Shown piece by piece: positions 17,235 to 26,647 of a DNA stretch of 64,000 bases. A model generated the notes under the pieces. The model saw nothing but the letters and a program-made list of their open reading frames with translations. It did not search any database and had not been told where the DNA came from. The stretch comes from Dyella nitratireducens. GTDB taxonomy: Bacteria > Pseudomonadota > Gammaproteobacteria > Xanthomonadales > Rhodanobacteraceae. Numbering within the stretch: position 1 is the first letter of the stretch; each line of letters starts with the position of its first letter. The stretch lies in the NCBI RefSeq assembly GCF_014642835.1, contig NZ_BMJA01000003.1, positions 201,682 through 265,681 on the forward strand. The letters run 5' to 3'. The position numbers and the translations under genes were made by a program.

Positions 17235-20171
17235 TCAGGCGCTGGTACGACTCAACTCTTCCAACAGAAAAAGGAATGATTCATACGGCCGCCCGGTCGC
17301 CTGCCGCAGCCCCATTTCGCAGGTTCGGTTTGCCGACAGGTAAGCATCTGCGGGATGGGCATCCAGCACGGCTTTGATTTCCCGCGTGGCCGACATGACC
17401 AGTTCGGGGTGCAACAGGCCTCGATCACCGGCCGTGCCGCAGCACGTCGTACCGATGGGTACCACGACGTCTTCGGCCAGATGGCTGGCGATCTCCTTGA
17501 GCGCGCCGGCCAGACCCAGGTGGGTGATCGAGCAGCTGGGATGGATGGCAATCCGCGGCAACGTATGAGTTATGGTGAGTTTCGGCAAAAGCTCGCGGCA
17601 CCAGGCGATCGAGTCGATGATCGTCAAGCGTGCATACCGATCTTTCAGATCACCATCGAGTTGCGTGCCGATATCCTCCAGCAAACCGAGGGTGCACGAC
17701 GCGGCATCAACAACGATGGACAAGCTCCCTTCCCCGCTCCACCGCCAGAAAGCCTCTGCGATGGCCTGCGCCATGTAGTGATGCCCTTGGCGATAGGCTT
17801 TGGACTTCCACGGCGTCGAACAGCAGAAGCCGCCGACATCCGGCGGTATCCACAAAGGTTTGCCGGCTCGCGCGGAGAGACTGACAAACACCTCCGGAAG
17901 TGAAGGCCTCGCGGCTGAAGCCGGATCGCGGCCGAAAATACGGTTGATGCACGCGGGAAAGTACACAGCAGCTGCGCCGCCTTTATCTGTCTGCGGCAAG
18001 GCAGGTGCCGGGCGCGGCATCGGTCCGGGAACCGTTGGCAGCACGTCCGGACTGACGACAGTTCTCGCAGCATCCGCCAACGCGGTCAGCGGTTTCACAC
18101 CAAAGATCGACGTAAATCCATGTACGCCGTGCAGACTCACGCGAGCAACACTTTCGATTGATTTCCAATGCTTGGCCAGGCTAAGCGCGACTTTCTCCGA
18201 GCCAGGCCCGCGTTCCAGCGCCCTGAATTCGCGGATCAAGGCACCGGTATTGATGCCGATCGGACAAGGGATGGAGCACATGCCATCGCCCGCACACGTC
18301 TCGATGCCGTCGTATTGATAATCGTTCTGCAATTGCGTGAGCACCGGCGAATCCGGCGCCTGACGTGCCATCTCCCGCCGCAGCACAATCCGCTGACGAG
18401 GCGTCATCGTCACGTTGCGGCTCGGGCACACCGGTTCGCAAAAACCACATTCGATACATTGCGACGAACCCGTCACGCCTTCGATTTGCGGTACCGATTT
18501 CAGGTTTTCCAGATGAAGATTCGGGTTATGCGTCAGGATCACGTTGGGCGCGAGAATCTCATACGGATCGGCAAGTTGCTTGATGCGCCACATCATGGCG
18601 GTAGCCTTCTCGCCCCACTCAGGCGTGACGAAAGGCGCCATGTTCAAACCGGTTCCGTGTTCGGCCTTCAGCGAGCCATCGTGTTTCTTGATAACCAGAT
18701 CGACCAGTTCGTCCATGAATGCTGCGTAGCGCTTGCGCCCTTCCGGATCGGTAAAGTCCGCCACCAAGGTAAAGTGCAGATTCCCGTGTGCCGCGTGCCC
18801 GGCCACACCGGGAATGAAGCCATGCTTGGCCAGCAACGCCTGTACGTCGCGCGCGCCTTCGGCCAGGCGCTGTGGCGGAAAGCACACATCTTCGGTGATA
18901 AGCGTCGAGCCCTCGGGCCGCTGTTTTCCCACCAATCCAAGCAGGCCTTCACGCACGTGCCACGCAAGTTCGATGGCCTCCTCAACGCTGGTGAATTCAA
19001 CTTCGTGAACCAGCTTGGCGTGCCCCACATGTTCGATCACCGCGTACTGCGTTGCCTCCAATGATGTTTCGTCTTGCGCGCCAAGCTCTACCAGAAGTGC
19101 AGCCGCCTTGGGATCAAGCGTTCGCCAATAGGAAGGCGTGTGTGCAAACGCCTGGCCCGCTGCGGTGAGTGCCGGTGCAATCATCAACTCGACAGCGGTT
19201 GCGCCGATGGCTACTAAACCGGGCACAAGCGCAACCGCTTCGTCGATCGTCGGCACCGGAATCCAAGCGACGCTGGTGACGTTCGGCGCAGCAATCGTTT
19301 CGATGGTCGCCTCGGCGATAAACGCCAAGGTTCCCTCGGACCCGACGATCAAGCGCCGGAAGATTTGCAGTGGCGTTTCGCCATCCAGCAGCGCGCAAAG
19401 CCGGTAGCCATGCGTATTGCGAATACTGTATTTGCGGCGCACGCGATCGGCCAAAGCCTGGTCGGCCAAGAGTTCTTGCCGAAGCTCCAGCAAGCCCGCA
19501 GCCAGTTGTGGCTCTGCCGCCGCAAAAGCGCGTTCGGCATCGGGCGCCGATGTATCGATAAAGGCACCGGAAGGCGTCACGAACTTCAGCGCTTTCACAG
19601 TGTGGTAGGCGTCGCGCTCGACCGTGCAGCGCATGCCACCGGCATTGTTGCCGATCACGCCGGCAATGGTGCACGCATGCGAGCTTGCCGGGTCCGGCCC
19701 AAGCCGCCGCCCATGCCGTGCCAGCATGGCGTTGACGTGCGCGAGAATCATTCCGGAACGTGCCGTCACGTGCCGACCACCGTCTTCTACTTTCGCACCG
19801 TACCAATGGCGGCGTACATCGATCAGGATGTCATCGGAGAGTGATTGCCCGTTCAAGCTGGTCCCTGCGGCGCGAAACGTGGCGTGCCTCCCGTGCGTGC
19901 GGCAGTAGGCAAAAATCTTGGCGATATCTTCAGTGGTCCTTGGCAGCACTACAACACGAGGAATCAATCGATATGGGCTGGCATCGGATGCATACCTGAC
20001 CAGATCGATTGCCCGGTGCAGCACTTGGTCCTTACCGAGCAGCGCGATGAGATCGTGCTTGAGCGTGTCGGGCGTTCCATGAAGCATGGAGGCAGGAACG
20101 GCATCGCTTTGCGGATGACCGGGGAATTGGCCGATCAGTGAGGGGTCTGGGGAGAGCAGCTTTCTGGCCAA
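17235..20171 (-). CDS. FAD/4Fe-4S-fused D-2-hydroxyacid (D-lactate-type) dehydrogenase
   Basis: A 978-residue membrane-associated respiratory flavoprotein. The N-terminal half is a FAD_binding_4 domain (PRTTEDIAKIFAYCRTHG, FRAAGTSLNGQSLSDDILID, GVIGNNAGGMRC) with an FAD-oxidase C-terminal domain (GHAAHGNLHF, HGTGLNMAPFVTPEWG). The C-terminal half carries two ferredoxin cysteine clusters, CIECGFCEPVCPS and CAGDGMCSIPCPIGI, then CCG-type cysteine-rich segments (CCSTPW, CCGTAGD). The same layout occurs in fused D-lactate dehydrogenases (Dld-II) and YdiJ-type D-2-hydroxyglutarate dehydrogenases, which pass electrons to quinone. The TTG start at 20171 has GAGAGGG eight bases upstream. Which hydroxyacid is oxidised is not decided. 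Confidence 0.87.
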   Translation of the reverse strand: MARKLLSPDPSLIGQFPGHPQSDAVPASMLHGTPDTLKHDLIALLGKDQVLHRAIDLVRYASDASPYRLIPRVVVLPRTTEDIAKIFAYCRTHGRHATFRAAGTSLNGQSLSDDILIDVRRHWYGAKVEDGGRHVTARSGMILAHVNAMLARHGRRLGPDPASSHACTIAGVIGNNAGGMRCTVERDAYHTVKALKFVTPSGAFIDTSAPDAERAFAAAEPQLAAGLLELRQELLADQALADRVRRKYSIRNTHGYRLCALLDGETPLQIFRRLIVGSEGTLAFIAEATIETIAAPNVTSVAWIPVPTIDEAVALVPGLVAIGATAVELMIAPALTAAGQAFAHTPSYWRTLDPKAAALLVELGAQDETSLEATQYAVIEHVGHAKLVHEVEFTSVEEAIELAWHVREGLLGLVGKQRPEGSTLITEDVCFPPQRLAEGARDVQALLAKHGFIPGVAGHAAHGNLHFTLVADFTDPEGRKRYAAFMDELVDLVIKKHDGSLKAEHGTGLNMAPFVTPEWGEKATAMMWRIKQLADPYEILAPNVILTHNPNLHLENLKSVPQIEGVTGSSQCIECGFCEPVCPSRNVTMTPRQRIVLRREMARQAPDSPVLTQLQNDYQYDGIETCAGDGMCSIPCPIGINTGALIREFRALERGPGSEKVALSLAKHWKSIESVARVSLHGVHGFTSIFGVKPLTALADAARTVVSPDVLPTVPGPMPRPAPALPQTDKGGAAAVYFPACINRIFGRDPASAARPSLPEVFVSLSARAGKPLWIPPDVGGFCCSTPWKSKAYRQGHHYMAQAIAEAFWRWSGEGSLSIVVDAASCTLGLLEDIGTQLDGDLKDRYARLTIIDSIAWCRELLPKLTITHTLPRIAIHPSCSITHLGLAGALKEIASHLAEDVVVPIGTTCCGTAGDRGLLHPELVMSATREIKAVLDAHPADAYLSANRTCEMGLRQATGRPYESFLFLLEELSRTSA

Positions 20172-20533
20172 GGCAGGACCCTCTCATTGGATCATAGATA
20201 TCTACACGTCTCCGCGCACTGAAATCTTGCCTTGCCGTCATTCCGGCGAAAGCCGGAATCCAGTCTAAATATGCGTCCGAAGGACACGGCGCTTTTAATG
20301 TCGAGTGCTTCGCACAGCATGTTTGTACTGGATTCCGGCTTTCGCCGGAATGACGGTGAGGTGTAAACAGACGTTACTGTGAAATGTGTGGATATCCATG
20401 CTTATGGATATAGCAACGCGCGCTAAGCCCGCCGATAGCCAAACCCTACCCCACGCCCAATTTCCACTTATTGGACGTCTATGACCCCACTTGTCGATTT
20501 CAGCCCTCTCGCCACCCAGCTCTTCACACCGGC
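20172..20533. other. Intergenic stretch with one long-form repeat
   Basis: This 362-base stretch separates the 3' end of the kinase gene from the start of the oxidoreductase gene, both on the minus strand. It holds the long palindromic repeat at 20235-20361. Nothing coding is recognised in the remainder (20362-20533). Confidence 0.6.
20235..20361. repeat. Long-form REP/MITE-like palindrome, orientation B
   Basis: Arms CCGTCATTCCGGCGAAAGC and its complement surround an inner block with GCGTCCGAAGGACAC and GAGTGCTTCGCAC, the reverse orientation of the copy at 10021. With the copy at 23861 it brackets the adjacent kinase gene as a direct repeat. Confidence 0.85.
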
Positions 20534-23500
20534 TCACGGCATGGGATATTTCGGGCTCGGCTGAACAGCATCAGGAAATACACGCCAGGATGAAGGCAGC
20601 CGCTGCTTGAACCACATCCATCGGGACTGCCGCGGATGCGCATAGGCAATGCCCGCTGGCACGACAAGTTCAATCTCCGTACCCGCTCCGGCGCTTGCCC
20701 TGATCAGCAGCCGGCCACCGATAGCGCCCGCGCGCTCGCGCATGCCGACCAATCCCCAGTGCCCCGGCCGGTGTCCTGCATCCAATATCTGTGGATCGAT
20801 GCCAACGCCATCGTCACGAATGCACACGCGCAGCTGCTTGACGTCGTAGGCAATCGCCACGTCGACCTGCGTCGCCATGGCGTGCTGAAATGCGTTGAGC
20901 AAGGCTTCGCGGCCGATCAAGTAAATCTCTTCGCGAATCACCGGGATGATCCCTTGCTGGATACCGGTGCAGGCAATCTGGAAACGTGCCGGCCACTCCT
21001 CCGCAAAATCTTCGGCAAGCGACGTAAAGGCCTCGGCGAGATCTTTCGCCGCATGATCGCGGGTACGCAAGTCCCGCACGCGATCACGGCCATCCACCAA
21101 CAGTTCGTAAGCGCGTTCCAGTGACTGATCGACCTTCGCACGAAACGGATCGCCCTTGGGTATGTGGTCGGCAAACGCCTGCATGCACAAGGTCAGGCCT
21201 TGCACGCCCTGCAGCAAGGTATCGTGCAGCTCCCGCGCGATGCGCTCACGCTCCGCATGACGAACCTCAAGCCGGTCGCGAAGTGCGCGCAGCATTCGTC
21301 GGCGCTCCATGAGGGCGAGCGCAACGACACAAAGTATCGCCGCCATGATCGACAGTATCCGGAAAATCCGCGTTTGATAGAACGTTCGCTCGATCTGAAA
21401 CGCCAAGATGGACGGATGCTCGCTCCACACGCCATCGCTGTTCGCCGCCTCTACCTGAAATGCGTAATCACCCGGTTTCAAGTTCGCGTAGACGGCCTGC
21501 CGCTGCGCGCCGCCATCCTGCCAGTGTGTATCGACACCGCTCAGCTTGTAGCGGAACTTCACGTTTTGCGGGGCTCTGAGACTGGCTGCCGTATATTGAA
21601 AACTGATGGTGGCGGTATGCGGCGGAAGCGCCAGGTGACTATCGATGGGGAATGGCCGTCCTTCCGCGACTATCGACTCGATCACCGTCTGCGGCGCAAC
21701 CGGATTGGCGTGCACGGTCGACGGGTCAATCCAGCACACACCCTGGTTGGTCAAAAACCACAGCCTGCCGTGTTCATCCGTGGTAATCGTGGAAGCCAGC
21801 GGCTGCCGGAAGGCAATGCCCGGCACGCCATCGTCGCCGCCATATAACCTGTAGCTGGGCGTATACCCTGCATCGTCGAAAGCGCGTTCGGCTTCGCTTG
21901 CCTCAATACGCACGACACCGACGCTGGTGTTCAACCAAAGATCGCCCGTCTTCGTTTCGGCAACGCCGGACACCGCGCTCAGCACCGGCAGGCGAGCCAT
22001 GGATAGCGATTGAAAACGCCCGTTCTTCCAACGCGCAACGCCGGTATCGCCTCCCACCAGGATGCTGCCGCTTTGTGCGGCGATAGCCTCCACGTTGCCA
22101 ATGCTCAACCCCTCGCTCGCGGTATACACGGTAGCCGCATGGCCATTCCAACGCAGGATCTGGCCGTTGGGGTAGCCCAGCCACATCGTATTGCCTGCAT
22201 CAAAAGCAATCGCCGTAGGTTGCTTGTGGCCGAGAGGGTTTTCGATCTCGGCTTTTCGCCAAGCGTCGCCCTCCAACTCGTAAAGGCTGCCGCTGAAACC
22301 AAGCCAGAGATTGCCGTGCGCATCCTTGCCAACGGCCGTCGTATCCCATGAGGCCTGATTGCCTGGCAGCTTCAATGGCGAACTTCCCGCTTGGGGGCTC
22401 CATTGGTAGAAACCCTCCGCCGTTTCACTTATGAAGCGGTTACCGGCTTTAATGATGTGATAAGAACTTGCTGGAAACGCGCATGTCAGTTCCGACGCCA
22501 CGGCATGGGAGACTTGATATAGGCATCCCTCCTGCAGCAGCAGGACGTTTCCCGCATCGTCGGGAGACAACCATGTTTCCACCGGCGATGCACCAGGCAA
22601 AGGCGAAACAGCCTTGAAGCTATTCGTGTGGAACCGGTTGAGGCCAAAATCGGTGCCGACCCATACGTCGCCTTCGCGATCGACAAGCATGGGCACCGTC
22701 ACAATCGAGGTGAACCCTTGCTCGGTGGAATACCTGTCCGTTACCTGTTCAGGACGTAACGGCTGACCATCGGCGAACTGCGATGGATTTGCCACGCGGA
22801 AAATGCCTTGCATACCGCTGCGATAGGAGAGCGTTCCCCAAAGCGCACCGCTTTTATCAAAAACCAAGCGCATGCTTTGCGCAAAGTGCGTGGCCGGCAA
22901 GGGTTTCAACAATTGACTGGGAACATGTCCGGCTGAAAGGCCAGGCAACGCGCGCGTACCGTGCACACCGTCGGACACCCACAACGTTCCATCCGGAGAC
23001 AAGGCCAGCACCGAATACAAACCGGTGGAGATGCCGGTGTGCTCGAACCGGTGAGAGCCCTTGCGCAAAAACAGCAGCTCCCGATCGGTCGCCAACCACG
23101 CCGTGCCCTCCTTGTCCACGAGCATCCACATGGCCTGCATATCCGGCGGGAAATCCCAATCGACGCCGACCTTCGCCAGCTTGCCATCGCTGTAACGAAG
23201 CAATGCCCGCCCCGCCACAACCCACATGGCACCATCGGGTGTCACTGCAAAGGCATACACGGGGCCTTCCTTTGCCGTGTTGCTGATGGGGTAACTGACA
23301 ACATGCCCGGCTTTGATATGGCTGATCACACCGTCGGACGTACCGACCCAGAAGTCGTCATCGGATACGATGCGAAGCGCAGTCATGTCGGTGGATAGGA
23401 AGGACTGTCCTGCCGCAGGCACGTAGCGCTGGAACTGCACGCCATCGAAGCGAAACAACCCGGTACTGGTGGCGAGCCAGATGAAGCCTTTGCCGTCCTG

Positions 23501-23668
23501 CTTGATGTCCCAGTTATCCGCCGGCGCGCCGTTTACGACCATCCAGGTGCGATGGTTCATGTGCTGGATGCTGTCGGCCGTGGGTTCGCTGCAGATAGCC
23601 GAACGCGGCCACGTCAAACACAGCGGCAGCAAGATAAGCGCCAACCATCTTCCGTGAATCGCGAACAT
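20534..23668 (-). CDS. Propeller-type sensor histidine kinase (Reg_prop/Y_Y_Y/HisKA_3)
   Basis: A 1044-residue membrane kinase. A signal peptide (about residues 1-26) exports a large sensor built from two-component-regulator propeller repeats (motifs such as GKGFIWLATSTGLFRFDG, GDVWVGTDFGLNRF, GDLWLNTSVGVVRI). A Y_Y_Y domain follows (FKYRLSGVD-like: FRYKLSGVDTHWQDGG, NLKPGDYAFQVEAAN). After one transmembrane helix comes a HisKA_3 dimerisation helix with RELHDTLLQGVQG (phospho-acceptor His815). An HATPase with NAFQHA, DDGVGIDP and GLVGMRERAGAIGG follows. It should sense a periplasmic ligand and phosphorylate a NarL-type regulator. No such gene is adjacent; the nearest is at 40885. Confidence 0.92.
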   Translation of the reverse strand: MFAIHGRWLALILLPLCLTWPRSAICSEPTADSIQHMNHRTWMVVNGAPADNWDIKQDGKGFIWLATSTGLFRFDGVQFQRYVPAAGQSFLSTDMTALRIVSDDDFWVGTSDGVISHIKAGHVVSYPISNTAKEGPVYAFAVTPDGAMWVVAGRALLRYSDGKLAKVGVDWDFPPDMQAMWMLVDKEGTAWLATDRELLFLRKGSHRFEHTGISTGLYSVLALSPDGTLWVSDGVHGTRALPGLSAGHVPSQLLKPLPATHFAQSMRLVFDKSGALWGTLSYRSGMQGIFRVANPSQFADGQPLRPEQVTDRYSTEQGFTSIVTVPMLVDREGDVWVGTDFGLNRFHTNSFKAVSPLPGASPVETWLSPDDAGNVLLLQEGCLYQVSHAVASELTCAFPASSYHIIKAGNRFISETAEGFYQWSPQAGSSPLKLPGNQASWDTTAVGKDAHGNLWLGFSGSLYELEGDAWRKAEIENPLGHKQPTAIAFDAGNTMWLGYPNGQILRWNGHAATVYTASEGLSIGNVEAIAAQSGSILVGGDTGVARWKNGRFQSLSMARLPVLSAVSGVAETKTGDLWLNTSVGVVRIEASEAERAFDDAGYTPSYRLYGGDDGVPGIAFRQPLASTITTDEHGRLWFLTNQGVCWIDPSTVHANPVAPQTVIESIVAEGRPFPIDSHLALPPHTATISFQYTAASLRAPQNVKFRYKLSGVDTHWQDGGAQRQAVYANLKPGDYAFQVEAANSDGVWSEHPSILAFQIERTFYQTRIFRILSIMAAILCVVALALMERRRMLRALRDRLEVRHAERERIARELHDTLLQGVQGLTLCMQAFADHIPKGDPFRAKVDQSLERAYELLVDGRDRVRDLRTRDHAAKDLAEAFTSLAEDFAEEWPARFQIACTGIQQGIIPVIREEIYLIGREALLNAFQHAMATQVDVAIAYDVKQLRVCIRDDGVGIDPQILDAGHRPGHWGLVGMRERAGAIGGRLLIRASAGAGTEIELVVPAGIAYAHPRQSRWMWFKQRLPSSWRVFPDAVQPSPKYPMP

Positions 23669-24024
23669 ATGCCCTCAGCTTGGAATCATGGGCTAGCTGA
23701 TACCGACGTTCCCCCATCGGAGGTGGATCGGGTTGCAAGGCAAGGTTAGCACCCTGTGTTGCCTTGGGTCCGTGGGCACGCGCAGGTTAAAAATGAATGT
23801 GTAGATGGGCGAGTAACTGGTTGAGGCTTGTTTTCACCGCAAGCTATCGTCTTGCCCAGTCGTCATTCCGGCGAAAGCCGGAATCCAGTCTAAATAGGCG
23901 TCCGAAGGACACGACATCTTTTATGTTGAGTGCTTCGCACAACATATTTGAACTGGATTCCGGCGTTCGCCGGAATGACGGTGAAGGATCTCGGCGCGAG
24001 TGGCACGCAATGTCCTATCGCCAA
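23669..24024. other. Intergenic stretch with one long-form repeat
   Basis: Contains the presumed promoter region of the minus-strand kinase gene (just right of 23668) and the long palindromic repeat at 23861-23984. No gene is recognised here. Confidence 0.55.
23861..23984. repeat. Long-form REP/MITE-like palindrome, orientation B
   Basis: Same unit and orientation as 20235-20361, with CGTCCGAAGGACACGACA and GAGTGCTTCGCACAAC in the middle. The terminal arms are CGTCATTCCGGCGAAAGCC and its near-complement. Confidence 0.85.
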
Positions 24025-24804
24025 TCAGAAAATCCCAGGATAACGCCCACCATCCATCAGCAGATTCTGCCCGGTGATATAGCCGGCATACGCACTGCAA
24101 AGAAAAGCGCACGCCGCGCCAAATTCCGCAGGATTCCCCAACCGGTTCGCAGGAATGGTTTGCCCCTGCCGTTTGACCAGCTCTTTTACCGTGATGCCAA
24201 GCTGCCTGGCCTGCGCACCGAGCAACGACTTGGTGCGCTCGGTATCGAATACGCCAGGAAGCAGGTTATTGACGGTAACGTTGCCCGCGGCAACGCTGCG
24301 TGCCACATTGCCGGAAAAACCGGTCAATCCAAGCCGCGGCCCGGTTGAAAGGCTATACCCATCCAAAGGCGCCTTCACCGCCCAACTGGTGATGTTGATG
24401 ATGCGGCCGAAACCGCGCGTCATCATGCCATCCACCGTCATGCGGATAAGCTCCAGCGGCGCCAGCATGCTGTCGTTGACGGCCTTTCTCCAATCATCCA
24501 GCGAAAAACCGCGGAAATCTCCGGTAGGCGGGCCACCCGAATTGGTGATCAGGATGTCCGGTTTGTCGCATGCAGCTACCGCATCGCGGCGGCCTTGCAC
24601 CGTCGTGATGTCGCAAGACACCGTCACCACGCTCGCGCCGTAACGCTCGCGTATGTCATCGGCAGCTTTTTCGAGTGTTGACGGAGTGCGTGCCAGCAAA
24701 ACCAGGTTGACGCCTTCGGCGGCCAGTGCATCGGCACAGGCACGGCCAAGTCCCTGGCTGGCCCCGCAAACCAGGGCCGTTTTTCCTCTAATTCCCAAAT
24801 CCAT
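24025..24804 (-). CDS. SDR-family oxidoreductase, atypical active site
   Basis: A 259-residue short-chain dehydrogenase/reductase. The cofactor motif GASQGLGRACADALA, the NSGG motif (ITNSGGPPTG) and the catalytic Ser region INITSWAVK are present. The usual YxxxK is not: the aligned stretch reads GYSLSTGPRLGLTG, with no Lys four residues after the Tyr. Such SDR subgroups exist, with an Arg in an RxGxTG stretch. The C-terminal GQNLLMDGGRYPG is typical. It is the last gene of an MFS-tautomerase-SDR operon with 19-base gaps; the substrate is unknown. Confidence 0.87.
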   Translation of the reverse strand: MDLGIRGKTALVCGASQGLGRACADALAAEGVNLVLLARTPSTLEKAADDIRERYGASVVTVSCDITTVQGRRDAVAACDKPDILITNSGGPPTGDFRGFSLDDWRKAVNDSMLAPLELIRMTVDGMMTRGFGRIINITSWAVKAPLDGYSLSTGPRLGLTGFSGNVARSVAAGNVTVNNLLPGVFDTERTKSLLGAQARQLGITVKELVKRQGQTIPANRLGNPAEFGAACAFLCSAYAGYITGQNLLMDGGRYPGIF

Positions 24805-24823
24805 CGTGACGCTCGCTCAATTC

Positions 24824-25195
24824 CTACTCTGCAACCTCAGGCATGATTTGTCCCATCTCCATCGCCTGGCTGGGAGAAACCTCTTGTATCCCTATAACGA
24901 TCTGATCGTCGGGCGCCCCGGTCGCCGTCTGAAACATGTTCCATAACTGAAGTAATAAACCCCTTTTGTAGTCGGCTGATCGTCCGGATCGAATCAGCAG
25001 CGTCAGTGCTGCGGCAGGCGCAGGTTCCCCGGCCGTAAAGCCATCGCCGGGCGGAAAATCCTGAAACACGACATGCACCCAGTTCGGCGGCACGCCGGCA
25101 TAGTCGGCGTGAAACAAGGTCAATTGCTTTGCCAGGCGCGACTTGGCTGCCTGATCAAGCGTTCCCTTCTGCGTCACTAGCGTATAGAGAGGCAT
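24824..25195 (-). CDS. Tautomerase-superfamily protein with N-terminal Pro
   Basis: A 123-residue protein starting MPLYTLVTQKGTL. After Met removal it exposes Pro1, the catalytic base of tautomerase/4-oxalocrotonate and cis-CaaD-like enzymes. ATG 25195 is chosen because it creates this Pro1 and has GGGGAAA upstream; a longer frame to 25246 would hide it. WVHVVFQDFPPG and ADYKRGLLLQLWNMF fit the family's beta-alpha-beta fold in a roughly doubled monomer. The upstream MFS gene ends 19 bases away and the SDR follows, so it likely isomerises an imported or intermediate enol/keto acid. Confidence 0.8.
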   Translation of the reverse strand: MPLYTLVTQKGTLDQAAKSRLAKQLTLFHADYAGVPPNWVHVVFQDFPPGDGFTAGEPAPAAALTLLIRSGRSADYKRGLLLQLWNMFQTATGAPDDQIVIGIQEVSPSQAMEMGQIMPEVAE

Positions 25196-25214
25196 ACGGA
25201 TTTCCCCGCGACCT

Positions 25215-26477
25215 TCACGGCCGCTTCCCCGTCTCGCGCAATGCAAAGGACACCAGCAAGGCCAATGCGATCACCGCAACCCAGAACAAGGCGGAGTGGA
25301 AAAAGTGGAGCTCAGGGTTGGTGATGGGTGTGCCGATCGTTTTCCCGATATGTTTGGAAAAGACCGGGCCAAGCAACGCCGTCACGCTGAAGGTGACGAA
25401 GTTGATCGCACCCGTGGCGCTGCCTTTCACATTGTCCGGATTCACTTCCTTGATGATCGTGTAAGGAATCATCGCCGCACCGGACGCAATACCGAAAACA
25501 AGCAGCGTGAACCAGCTCGGCAGCGCACCGGGAACAAATGTCAGCTGCAAGGCACACGCAAGCATCAGGCTTATGCCGATGATCAGCGCCAATTTCCTGC
25601 GATGCAACGCATCGGCCATCCAACCGAACAACGGGCAGCCAAACACCCAGCCAAAGGGCACCATCGAGATGGCGAAGACCGCATCGTGGTAACTGAATAG
25701 CCGGTCTTCCTGGAACAGGCGAACACCCCACACCATGTCGCCAATGGTGGTGGGCGCAAAGAGTAAACCCGACACAATGCCACACAGATATGACTGCGGA
25801 TTGCTCAATACGACCTTATAAGGCGCGAGGAAACTGCGTTTTTCGCCGGTTTGGGCCGCATGCTGTTCGCGTGGCGTCATGAGCATCAAGCCCACCGCGA
25901 CCAGCAACACCACGATCCCCATTCCCACCCAGAATTGATGGATGTTGATGGCACCATGAATAAGCGGACCTACCGCGATTTGCCCCATGGTGCCCCCCAG
26001 CATGCCGAAGCACTGGGTGAACCCGATCGCCGTTGCCAGGCTCTTGGCAGAGAATCCGTGCGCGGCAAGATACACGGCGCCCGTAAAAGCGAATGCCGAA
26101 CCCGCGCCTTGCAAGAGACGCCCGAAGCTTCCCACTGAAGCCTGAGGAACGGCAAAAAGCAGGCAGCCGATGGCAAGCAGCGCCATGCCCATCGGTACCA
26201 CATAGCGCGCCCCAAAACGATCCAGCAGCACGCCTGCCACCAAACTGGTCGTGGAATAGGTGTAGTAATACACGCCGAGAATGGTGCTGACACCAAGCGC
26301 CGTGACGCCGAATGCCTGTACCAGTTCGGGAATCATCACGGCCGGCGCGGAACGCGACGCGTATTCCAGAAAATAAAACACGGCAGCGAATCCCCACGCG
26401 ATGGCATAGGCGATTTCTGCTTTTCGGGGCGCTTGAATGACTGCAGCTCTGACGTTCATGGGGCACACCGTGGTCAT
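25215..26477 (-). CDS. MFS transporter
   Basis: A 420-residue major facilitator with 12 predicted membrane segments. Motif A-like DRFGARYVVPMG lies in the N-half loop; a second cytoplasmic loop reads GWMADALHRRK. No signal peptide. It resembles organic-acid or sugar-acid MFS carriers by overall pattern only. ATG 26477 and ATG 26459 are both possible starts; neither has a strong ribosome site. It is the first gene of an operon with the tautomerase and SDR genes, and is divergent from the sensor kinase at 26648. Co-regulation through the shared region 26478-26647 is possible. Confidence 0.85.
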   Translation of the reverse strand: MTTVCPMNVRAAVIQAPRKAEIAYAIAWGFAAVFYFLEYASRSAPAVMIPELVQAFGVTALGVSTILGVYYYTYSTTSLVAGVLLDRFGARYVVPMGMALLAIGCLLFAVPQASVGSFGRLLQGAGSAFAFTGAVYLAAHGFSAKSLATAIGFTQCFGMLGGTMGQIAVGPLIHGAINIHQFWVGMGIVVLLVAVGLMLMTPREQHAAQTGEKRSFLAPYKVVLSNPQSYLCGIVSGLLFAPTTIGDMVWGVRLFQEDRLFSYHDAVFAISMVPFGWVFGCPLFGWMADALHRRKLALIIGISLMLACALQLTFVPGALPSWFTLLVFGIASGAAMIPYTIIKEVNPDNVKGSATGAINFVTFSVTALLGPVFSKHIGKTIGTPITNPELHFFHSALFWVAVIALALLVSFALRETGKRP

Positions 26478-26647
26478 TGGCCCAGTGGTTTCTCACTCTA
26501 TCGGGCATGGCAGCGATGTTCGCCCCCCAAAAGGGTAGTAAATCGTCTTGAGCGCTGGCAGTTCTGTTCAATTTGCAGCATGGATGTCCATACCGCTTTG
26601 GGCTTATATAGAATCGCGTCTCTCGGGATAACCCCACGGATGCACAT

